Shown here: positions 6,579-11,761 of the stretch, in pieces
Position numbering within the stretch: position 1 is the first letter of the stretch
How the letters are laid out: each line of letters opens with the position of its first letter
Assembly: GCA_026770585.1 (NCBI GenBank)
Contig: MU646826.1
Location: 144,401-156,276 of the forward strand
Direction of reading: 5' to 3'
DNA length: 11,876 nucleotides
Source of the DNA: Baffinella frigidus
Lineage: Eukaryota > Cryptophyceae > Cryptomonadales > Baffinellaceae
The notes under the pieces: generated by a model
Databases searched by the model: none
Seen by the model: only the letters and a program-made list of their open reading frames with translations
What the model was told of the DNA's origin: nothing
Translations under genes and position numbers: made by a program

Positions 6579-6845
6579 CACGAGTGTTCCTTCGAAAGTG
6601 GAACAGGCACCCTCGCTGACACCTCAAAGATTTGGGCTCCGCGGGCGCGTTTCGCACACACGGCGCGCTCCGGGAGGGGCGACCACCAGTGCCTGCGATG
6701 CCAAGTGCGCGTTCAGCGCGTCGTCTCCCTCGTTTGCGCGCATGTTGTGTCCTTCCTGATCCTACTGCAGCAAACCAAGAGGAAAAATACCTTGAGCAAA
6801 CCAAGGGGAGAGATTATTAAACTTTCCCATGAGCAAACACGGTGA
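6579..6845 (+). other. Open frame with CxxC motif, no start codon
   Basis: An 88-codon stop-to-stop plus-strand frame ending at TGA 6843-6845. It contains GDHQCLRCQVRVQRVVSLVC followed by AHVVSFLILLQQTK: a CxxC pair, a later cysteine, and an aliphatic stretch. There is no in-frame ATG, so it would have to be an exon or a broken end. The base composition falls from GC-rich to AT-rich within it. I cannot assign a family, and chance remains the default reading. Confidence 0.2.
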
Positions 6846-6909
6846 AGAATTCCTGGACAAGACTTGGACGTGATGACCTTTCGCCCGAAAAGCTGTGTAT
6901 ATAACAGTA

Positions 6910-7153
6910 TCCTCTAGCCGGTTTTATAGGATTATAATCACTTTAGTTGGAGCCATTTATACGACCTTTGGCCTGTAGTAAAGATCTCAAGATTTCATCG
7001 CAGCTCGAATTTTTTTAGCAGATTCTGGAGCTGAAGGCCAAATCTCGAGGATCTGCGCTTTCAGATTTCAAAAAGGATGAAATTTAGGGGTGAAATTCAG
7101 CAGAATACCGGTAACCTCCATTTATGACTTACGAAATGAAACCGGCTAGAGGA
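6910..7153. mobile_element. Family J MITE-like element, single copy
   Basis: Arms TCCTCTAGCCGGTTT (6910-6924) and AAACCGGCTAGAGGA (7139-7153) are perfect 15-bp inverted repeats, flanked by TA at 6908-6909 and 7154-7155. The 244-bp AT-rich element contrasts with GC-rich neighbours. Inside, TTGGAGCCATTT (6947-6958) matches a 12-base string from family I and the window start. It carries no open frame of note. Confidence 0.8.
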
Positions 7154-7155
7154 TA

Positions 7156-7448
7156 TAATTTTCTGGAATCCCGTGATCCGTCCGTGATCCCCTATTTAGC
7201 TTTTTAAAAAAAACTTGAGGGTCGCGGAGAGCATGCCGTGACCCCCTTACTCTTCAACGGCGCGCGCAAACGCCTTGGGTGGGCTTAATTCTGATGCGGA
7301 AGGCGAACCAGGTCCGCGACACGCCCTTTCGAGAGAAGCAACCTCCTCGACGCGTTTGCAGGAGGCCCAGTGCCCTCCGTGCGTTGGACTGCCCTCCCCG
7401 GCTCGCACCCCGTTGTTTCCCCCCCAATGATTGCTTGGTCCTGATCTC
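7156..7448. other. Unassigned, becoming GC-rich
   Basis: Starts AT-rich with an A tract near 7206 and turns GC-rich after 7220. Only overlapping open frames are visible. A 226-codon minus-strand frame (7247-7927) spans this and the next region but looks like a shadow of composition. Confidence 0.4.
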
Positions 7449-7831
7449 ATGAGAGGTCGCCGCGTCTGGCAGGGGCAGCGCCAGGAGGACATCGTTCCTC
7501 TCGAGAGGGTTCTGGGGCAATGATGGATGCCGTCGGGGATGCTGCGGCGGGGGGCATGGCGAGCGACACGTTTAAGAAGGGCACAGTGCTTGCAATCATG
7601 ATGAAACGCAAGGTGCTGCCGCCCGTCTTCTCCGCGCGGCATGCAGTGCCACGCCAGCAGCGAGCGTGAGCGCATACCTAGAAAGGCCTGCTCCGATACC
7701 CGCACCTCGAAAATCAGGCCGCGCAAGCTGTCGCGCGCATCGCGACGCGCCAGGCCGGCAGCGAGGAGGCGCAAGGGGCGGGCGAGGGGGAGCAGATGGA
7801 GCGTAGTGGGAGCAACCCGTTGAGGTCTGGC
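7449..7831 (+). pseudogene. Broken coding-like stretch with frame change and stops
   Basis: An ATG at 7449 gives 24 codons (MRGRRVWQGQRQEDIVPLER..) and ends in TGA overlapping ATGATG at 7520. The new frame runs 49 codons (includes DTFKKGTVLAIMMKRKVLPP) to TGA 7667-7669, then meets TAG 7679-7681, and stays open with RYPHLENQAAQAVARIATRQ and an acidic/glycine-rich tail until family A begins near 7826. The residues look protein-like on both sides of the stops. I recognise no family. It could be a decayed gene; frameshift plus two stops argues against function unless introns are involved. Confidence 0.25.
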
Positions 7832-7970
7832 TCTGTCTCGCTCGGGTTGAACGAATTTTCGCAATTTCCCATGCTGCGTTTCTCTACAAATCCCTCGACT
7901 TTGGGGCGGGGAAGAGCCCGGGCTCACAAGATTGGTGAACCCAAATAGACTGCGAGCGAGCTAGGAATGA
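7826..7970 (+). repeat. Family A copy, forward, diverged
   Basis: GTCTGGCTCTGTCTCGCTCG and GGGGCGGGGAAGAGCCCGGG with GCTCACAAGATTGGTGAACC match family A. The AAGTTGAC/GTCAAC pair is degraded (GCAATTTCCC, CTCGACTTT), so the dyad is lost. It forms the downstream edge of the broken coding-like stretch. Confidence 0.75.
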
Positions 7971-8019
7971 GGGCGTCCGCCCCTAATCTGGGATAACTTG
8001 AGGGCTGGGGGGACAGGGG

Positions 8020-8092
8020 AGGTGCAGCCCTAAACCTCAAACCGGTGTGACCCTCAACCCTAACCCCCGCCCCTCAACCCCTATGATAACCC
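8020..8092 (-). repeat. Telomere-like block, C-rich strand on +
   Basis: AACCTCAAACC, ACCCTCAACCCTAACCCCCG and CCCTCAACCCC are degenerate CCCTAAA units. The block ends just before the short family C element. Confidence 0.65.
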
Positions 8093-8101
8093 ACGTAGTT
8101 A

Positions 8102-8193
8102 GTTGCTTTTCGGCAACGAAAATTACTACACGATTTGCTCATAAAGTAACAGTAAAGCGTTTGTGTAGTAAATTTCGTTGCACCAAAAGCAAT
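8102..8193. mobile_element. Family C, short form
   Basis: A 92-bp foldback. TTGCTTTT (8103-8110) and AAAAGCAA (8185-8192) are the ends, with TA at 8100-8101 and 8194-8195. The core (CGGCAACGAAAATTACTACAC, then GTGTAGTAAATTTCGTTGCA) and loop clearly match family C, but the outer TCCGGGGAAACC arms are absent and replaced by different terminal sequence. Confidence 0.8.
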
Positions 8194-8246
8194 TAATTAA
8201 TACTTTTGCGGAGATGAATGTGGAGGCGGAGCGCAGCCTCCTCACC

Positions 8247-8323
8247 TGAACCCTAAACCTGACACCCTACCGCCCAACCCTGGAACACGCCCCTAAACCC
8301 TACACCCTAACCCTACACCGCTG
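8247..8323 (-). repeat. Telomere-like block, C-rich strand on +
   Basis: CCTGAACCCTAAACCTGACA, then CCCTAAACCCTACACCCTAA: degenerate units with TAA, ACA and GAA variants. Just upstream (about 8215-8240) a plus frame reads NVEAERSLLT before a stop, one of several ERS-type segments beside such blocks. Confidence 0.75.
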
Positions 8324-8474
8324 ATGGCTGGATACACCCCCGTGTCAAGTCACCCCAGTCATCCTACACGTTGTATCCCGAGAGATCCTATCCCCAGCGC
8401 ATCATATCAGGAGCGGACCAGGATACACACGTGTTTGCATCCTGAGAAATGCCGCCCCATCCCCAACCCCACAC

Positions 8475-8742
8475 CCTGGAACATTCGCAGAACACGGAGC
8501 CTGTTCGCGGTGGAAGAGGCAGAGGAAGCGGCCAGCGAGGTCGAACCCCAAAACCATCACCCGAAACCCGAAGCCCCAACCCCTAACCCCGAATTACACC
8601 CGAAACCCGAAACCCTACCCCCCCCAAGCACTCCCTAGTTTCCAACGCGGGGAGGTCAAGCCGCCCGCACCACAGGTGGACCAGGAGGCTGAGCGCTCGC
8701 GGATACAGGCCAAGCTCGCGGAGTTTCTCGGGTACATGTATG
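8475..8742 (+). pseudogene. Coding-like fragment split by a telomere-like insert
   Basis: The left part (about 8480-8542) reads RRTRSLFAVEEAEEAASEV. After about 100 bases of C-rich telomere-like DNA (8543-8638) and a short unique stretch, the right part (8660-8742) reads APQVDQEAERSRIQAKLAEF then LGYMY, and stops at the family C element. With the insert removed, the two parts align with EAVSEADQDAARTRIR and AELPEFLGY at 9326-9570. GAGGTC occurs at both borders (8537-8542 and 8652-8657), possibly a target duplication, though an extra 18 or so bases on the right make this unclear. The helix-like, acidic-basic composition suggests a coiled coil. No family is recognised. Confidence 0.35.
8543..8638 (-). 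repeat. Telomere-like block, C-rich strand on +
   Basis: ACCCGAAACCCGAAGCCCCA and CCCGAAACCCGAAACCCTAC show CCCGAAA and CCCTAAC variants. The block separates the two halves of the coding-like fragment described above. Confidence 0.75.
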
Positions 8743-8748
8743 CCTTTA

Positions 8749-8882
8749 TCCGGGGAAACCTATTTTTCTTTCATTTGGTGGCAACGAAAATTACTACACA
8801 ATTCGTTCTTACTAGTAATATTAAAGCACTTGTGCAGTAATTTTCGTTGCCATCAAATGGAAGACAAATAGGTTTCCCCGGA
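8749..8882. mobile_element. Family C foldback MITE, long form, copy 2
   Basis: A 134-bp element, TCCGGGGAAACCTATTTTTC to its complement, flanked by TA (8747-8748 and 8883-8884). It inserted directly after the coding-like LAEFLGYMY segment. By eye it differs from the copy at 9587 at about nine positions, so the two are close relatives. Confidence 0.92.
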
Positions 8883-8895
8883 TAAATACCTCCTA

Positions 8896-9021
8896 CCACG
8901 CCAGATTCTTGGAAGGGGTTGCCAAAAGTTCAATTTCTCCTCAAGGCAGCGGTTTTCAAAAGTCAAAGAACCTTATCAGAAAGGTTTGAAAAATTCAACA
9001 CCCTCCTCCAGTCTGTCGTGG
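8896..9021. mobile_element. Family H foldback element, copy 2
   Basis: TACCACGCCAGATTCTTGGA at the left and CTCCAGTCTGTCGTGGTA at the right form the ends, with TA at 8894-8895 and 9022-9023. The centre is AACCTT..AAGGTTTG. Alignment to 5288-5416 includes the two CAAAAGT motifs. Confidence 0.8.
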
Positions 9022-9059
9022 TAGCTCTGCTTTTCATGTGTAGGTCGTATGTCTTCGGC

Positions 9060-9150
9060 CTTCGGGTTTAGGGTTTACGGCTTGGGGTGTGTGGTTTAGG
9101 ACTTAGGGGTTACGGGTCAGGGCTTGGGGTTTAGGGTGTGTGGGTTGGAG
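9060..9150 (+). repeat. Telomere-like block, G-rich strand
   Basis: TTCGGGTTTAGGGTTTACGG, then GGGGTTTAGGGTGTGTGGG. It ends at GAGGAGGCGGAGCGGAGTCG (from 9153), one of the recurrent coding-like motifs (EEAERSR in one frame). Confidence 0.75.
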
Positions 9151-9182
9151 GTGAGGAGGCGGAGCGGAGTCGGAGGAGGACA

Positions 9183-9310
9183 ACTAGCCCTTGGAGGTGG
9201 CTCAAACAGAACTCTGGGGCATTTTCGATTTACCTTGGATCGGGGTCGGATCCGACCCCGATGCAAGGTGAAATCGAAGACCTTCCAGGGCACTAGTTGA
9301 GCCACTTGGG
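9183..9310. mobile_element. Family K foldback with perfect central palindrome
   Basis: Positions 9239-9262 are a perfect 24-bp palindrome made of ATCGGGGTCGGA and TCCGACCCCGAT. Outward, CGATTTACCTTG/CAAGGTGAAATCG and GTGGCTCAA (9197-9205)/TTGAGCCAC (9297-9305) continue the pairing with mismatches. Only one copy is seen in the window. Confidence 0.8.
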
Positions 9311-9325
9311 ATGGCTGGTGGGAGG

Positions 9326-9580
9326 AGGCGGTCAGCGAGGCGGATCAGGACGCCGCGCGGACCCGGATACGGTAATGCGAAAAGCCAACGCCAGCGGACC
9401 CCTTAGCCTACGGTAGGGACCCCCCCTCCTCCTACGACGTTTAAAACAAAAAGGTCTTTAAAAGTCGTAGGAGGGGGGCTCCTACCGTAGGCAATCCGTA
9501 GGCTCTAAGTACCTCGCTGGCGTTCGCTTTTTGCATGAACGGGCCGAGCTCCCGGAGTTTCTCGGGTACAATCCAGTCTA
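9326..9580 (+). pseudogene. Coding-like fragment split by family E
   Basis: The left part reads EAVSEADQDAARTRIR up to about 9373, and the right part after the family E element (from about 9537) reads ERAELPEFLGYNPVYF until the next family C element. With the insert removed, this parallels EEAASEV..VDQEAERSRIQ-AKLAEFLGY at 8475-8742 in the same reading frame. Differences include conservative changes (Q-E/Q-D, S-R/T-R), which suggests descent from a coding sequence. The function is unknown, and the copy is interrupted, so it is not functional as it stands. Confidence 0.35.
9375..9536. mobile_element. Family E foldback element
   Basis: The left arm ATGCGAAAAGCCAACGCCAG pairs with CTGGCGTTCGCTTTTTGCAT on the right. 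Inner arms carry GCCTACGGTAGG/CCTACCGTAGGC and CCTCCTACGAC/GTCGTAGGAGG around an AT-rich loop. The left arm lacks about 15 bases present in the right arm and in the solo arm at 1732-1797. It interrupts a coding-like stretch. Confidence 0.85.
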
Positions 9581-9586
9581 TTTTTA

Positions 9587-9720
9587 TCCGGGGAAACCTT
9601 TTTTTCTTTCATTTGATGACAACGAAAATTACTACACAATTCGTTCTTATTAGTAATATCAAAGCATTTGTGTAGTAATTTTCGTTGCCATCAAATGAAA
9701 GAAAAATAGGTTTCCCCGGA
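9587..9720. mobile_element. Family C foldback MITE, long form, copy 3
   Basis: 134 bp, TA-flanked (9585-9586 and 9721-9722), almost fully self-complementary: TCCGGGGAAACC, TCTTTCATTTGATG, CAACGAAAATTACTACACAA and their complements. It closely resembles 8749-8882 and likewise sits directly after the EFLGY coding-like segment. Confidence 0.92.
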
Positions 9721-9738
9721 TAGATTTGGTCTCAGCCG

Positions 9739-9846
9739 TTTGGTGAGCCCGGGCTCTTTCCCGCTCGAAAGTTGACGGGTTTGTACCGCGATCCCAGCTT
9801 GTCAACTTGAGGATTGACCGCCAACCTGACTGAGGCAAAGTTGCTC
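9739..9846 (-). repeat. Family A copy, reverse orientation
   Basis: TTTGGTGAGCCCGGGCTCTT, CGCTCGAAAGTTGACGGGTT, GCTTGTCAACTTGAGGATTG and CTGACTGAGGCAAAG are the reverse complement of the 5735 copy. It begins within the terminal palindrome and abuts family I. Confidence 0.8.
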
Positions 9847-9851
9847 GGGTA

Positions 9852-10022
9852 GAGCGCTGTGCACAGAAGTTGGCCACGGGAAATAATGGAAAATTGAGAA
9901 ATTGGAGCCATTTTGTCAACTTTTGAGAAATTTAGTACCATGAATTTCTCAAAAGTAGACAAAATGGCTCCAATTTCCCCATTTTTCCATTTTTCGGTGG
10001 CCAACTTGTCGGCACAGCGCTC
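9852..10022. mobile_element. Family I foldback MITE
   Basis: 171 bp with ends GAGCGCTGTGC/GCACAGCGCTC and TA on both sides (9850-9851 and 10023-10024). Inner arms AAGTTGGCCAC/GTGGCCAACTT and ATTGGAGCCATTTTGTCAAC/GTAGACAAAATGGCTCCAAT flank TTTGAGAAATTTAGTACCAT. The arms pair over most of their length. It lies directly beside a family A copy. Confidence 0.9.
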
Positions 10023-10048
10023 TACATAATACGAGCCCGGTTCGATGT

Positions 10049-10075
10049 ACCCGAACCCCGAACCCCGAACCCCGG
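10049..10075 (-). repeat. Short tandem CCCCGAA array
   Basis: Consecutive CCCCGAA heptamers, a variant of the telomere-like unit with the C-rich strand on +. Confidence 0.7.
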
Positions 10076-10117
10076 TATGCCTCCTCGCTCTGCCGGGGAG
10101 GGTTGAATGACTGTTTG

Positions 10118-10262
10118 ATGGTTTGGGGTTCAGGGCGGCAGGGTTGAGGGGTTAGGACTTGGGGGTTGTGTTTGAGGGCTTGGGGTTTAGGGCTTAGGGC
10201 TTGGGGTTGAAGGTTTAGGGCTTGGGGTTGAAGGTTTAGGGCTTGGGGTTTGTGGTTCAGGG
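10118..10262 (+). repeat. Telomere-like block, G-rich strand
   Basis: GGTTTGGGGTTCAGGG and many variants. A 21-bp higher-order unit (three heptamers, GGGCTTGGGGTTGAAGGTTT plus A) occurs twice in tandem near 10198-10239. The block faces the C-rich block at 10303-10438 across about 40 bases. Confidence 0.8.
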
Positions 10263-10302
10263 CGGGCGATGAGACGGAGCGGAGTCGGATACTGCGGCAT
10301 CT
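10263..10302 (+). other. Coding-like motif between facing telomere-like blocks
   Basis: One frame reads DETERSRILRHL, resembling DQEAERSRIQAKL at about 8666-8708. TGCGGCATCTGACCCCTCAA occurs at 10293 and again at 10330, a 37-bp direct repeat that carries the motif's edge into the C-rich block. Confidence 0.3.
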
Positions 10303-10438
10303 GACCCCTCAACCCTCAACCCTGCCAGATGCGGCATCTGACCCCTCAACCCTCAACTCTAACCCCCAAACCCCGAACCCCAAACCCCAAACCCTAAACC
10401 CTAAACCCTCAACCCTCAACCCTAAACCCTCAACCCCA
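10303..10438 (-). repeat. Telomere-like block, C-rich strand on +
   Basis: ACCCCTCAACCCTCAACCCT and AAACCCTAAACCCTAAACCC: mixed CCCTCAA, CCCCAAA and CCCTAAA units, including consecutive exact CCCTAAA. It is one of the best preserved blocks. Confidence 0.85.
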
Positions 10439-10480
10439 GAAGCGCGGGGATGATGACGCTTGCCGTAACGCCGGCGGAAA

Positions 10481-10510
10481 CCATGACAGAGAAGGTCGAA
10501 AAAGAGGTCT
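10481..10510 (+). repeat. Copy 1 of a 30-bp dispersed motif
   Basis: CATGACAGAGAAGGTCGAAA and following AAGAGGTCT resemble 10891-10923 and 11033-11060. In one frame the three read MTEKVEKEV, LTTKVDKDN and ITTEKVDKEV. The first two lie on either side of the family A foldback in the same orientation. Confidence 0.45.
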
Positions 10511-10853
10511 TTCCGCCCCAAAGTTGACGGATTTGTACCGCACACCCAGCATGTCAACTTACGAACAGTCGGCCTACCCGCCTGAGACGAGCTACCACGC
10601 AAGATTCCTGGGCTAACTTCGCCATATATTCACCCCCCAATGGAAATTCCTATAGGTCCCTAGGGATTTCCTACCGTAGGGTCCTAGGAATGGTTTACTT
10701 TTAGACTTGAGAAAGGGCCCACATCGGCCCTGGCTCTCGTAAGGCCGTGAGACCTACAATCCTGCTCGTCTCAGGCGGATTGACCGACTATTCGTAAGTT
10801 GACATGCTGGGTGTGCGGTGCAAACCCGTCAACTTTGGGGCGGAAAAGAGCCC
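10511..10853. mobile_element. Family A inverted pair forming a foldback element
   Basis: A reverse family A arm (10511-10590: CTTTCCGCCCCAAAGTTGAC, CAGCATGTCAACTTACGAAC, CCCGCCTGAGACGAG) faces a forward arm (10767-10853: CTCGTCTCAGGCGGATTGAC, TTCGTAAGTTGACATGCTGG, GTCAACTTTGGGGCGG). The arms match each other better than the other copies, so this is a unit about 340 bp long. The interior holds a family H end-like piece (TACCACGCAAGATTCCTGG from 10593) and the palindromic block at 10646-10691. Confidence 0.8.
10646..10691. repeat. Palindromic block inside the family A pair
   Basis: ATTCCTA (10646-10652) and TAGGAAT (10685-10691) enclose TAGGTCCCTAGGGATTTCCT and ACCGTAGGGTCCTAGG. The CCTAGG/GTAGGGTCCTA string also occurs in the family B centres. 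Confidence 0.6.
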
Positions 10854-11014
10854 GGGCCCTCCAAATTGGTGAGCCCAACAAGACCACCATCGGAAACTCT
10901 GACAACCAAGGTCGACAAGGACAATCACGCCCCTGTTTAGGGTCCAAACGTCCATTTTGTTGAGGATTTCTTGGTGATTCTCCGAAAGTGGCCGATTCGT
11001 GGTACAAATTTTAG

Positions 11015-11263
11015 AAAGACCATCGAGCCATCACGACAGAGAAGGTTGACAAGGAGGTCTTACCACACGGTGGACTGCGAACCTTTCATCAAAAGTCATC
11101 TTACCTGAAGATAATTAACTTTAAGGATTTTCATGCAAATTGGTCACGTAACACCCCAGAATCCGGGGTCAACGAAACCCTCGTAGCCCACCGAGTGGTC
11201 CTTGGGCTCCTTTCCGCTCCAAAGTTGACGATTGTTTACCGCACACCCGGCATGTCAACTTGA
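11015..11263 (+). other. Open frame with coding-like composition, no start
   Basis: An 82-codon stop-to-stop frame ending at TGA 11261-11263. It reads ITTEKVDKEVLPHGG, then SSYLKIINFKDFHANWSR, and runs into family A. Part of it (11060-11110: TTACCACACGG, CAAAAGTCATCTTACCTG) resembles the family H left arm, so the frame is at least partly repeat-derived. It is not proposed as a gene. Confidence 0.12.
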
Positions 11264-11300
11264 GAATGGCCTGTCAACCCTAGTGAGGCAGAGCTAGAGG
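11202..11300 (-). repeat. Family A copy, reverse orientation
   Basis: GGGCTCCTTTCCGCTCCAAA, GTTGACGATTGTTTACCGCA, CCCGGCATGTCAACTTGAGA, then GAGGCAGAGCTAGAG. The GTTGAC/GTCAAC dyad is intact, and the terminal GAGCCCGGGCTC palindrome is reduced to GGGCTC. Confidence 0.8.
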
Positions 11301-11349
11301 TTTATTTCTCCCCCGGGGCCATCTACTGGTCGATTTTAATTCGGCATCG

Positions 11350-11419
11350 GCAGTGAAAATTACTACACAGCTGATTTTAAATTGGTTGTACGCGAATTCC
11401 GTGTAGTAACTTTCACTGC
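11350..11419. repeat. Family C divergent copy
   Basis: GCAGTGAAAATTACTACAC (11350-11368) and GTGTAGTAACTTTCACTGC (11401-11419) pair with one mismatch. Compared with the GCAACG arm of other copies both sides changed together (AGTG with CACT). The loop sequence is unrelated and the terminal arms are unclear. Confidence 0.7.
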
Positions 11420-11580
11420 GCAACAAAAGGGGGCTCGGCTCGACCTGCATGGGTTGGGTCGAGGAGCTCACCACTAGATTGTTCCCATCTCCTCAAGAGT
11501 GAGGTGGGCGTGGCCTTCGATGTGAGTGTAATACAAAGCACCAAAGCACCAAACACTGAACTGTGTGAGCCCCCTGGTTC

Positions 11581-11630
11581 GTAGGGCCCTACCGTACCAC
11601 GCCCTAGGCAAGTAGGACTTGCCTAGGGCG
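11581..11630. repeat. Palindrome plus strong hairpin
   Basis: GTAGGGCCCTAC (11581-11592) is a perfect palindrome. CGCCCTAGGCAAGT (11600-11613) and ACTTGCCTAGGGCG (11617-11630) are perfect 14-bp arms with the 3-base loop AGG. CCTAGG and GTAGGG strings echo the family B, D and E centres. Positions 11631-11761 hold nothing I can assign. Confidence 0.8.
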
Positions 11631-11761
11631 AGTTAGGGTGGATATTCGCCCTGTGAGTACTGAAGAAATACCTGAAGGTGACGAATGCGACCTGGTTAGG
11701 TGGCGCTAGCAGCCTCCTTCTGCGAAGTGCTCCCTGGCACCGGCGCCGCCACCAAGGTCCC

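Noticed and set aside
7247-7927. 226-codon minus-strand open frame, the longest in the window
   Set aside because: It runs through family A at its start, is rich in arginine, serine and proline as expected from GC-rich noncoding DNA, shows no domain, and overlaps a more protein-like plus-strand reading.
8749-9720. Repeats separated by unique DNA, considered as a CRISPR array
   Set aside because: Units are 134-bp foldbacks about 700 bases apart with TA borders, without regular short repeats or spacers.
9659-10004. Minus-strand frames of 86 and 90 codons
   Set aside because: They are translations of family C, A and I foldback arms.
10250-10453. Proline/asparagine-rich repeat protein
   Set aside because: The frame is a translation of the CCCTAAA-like heptamer block.
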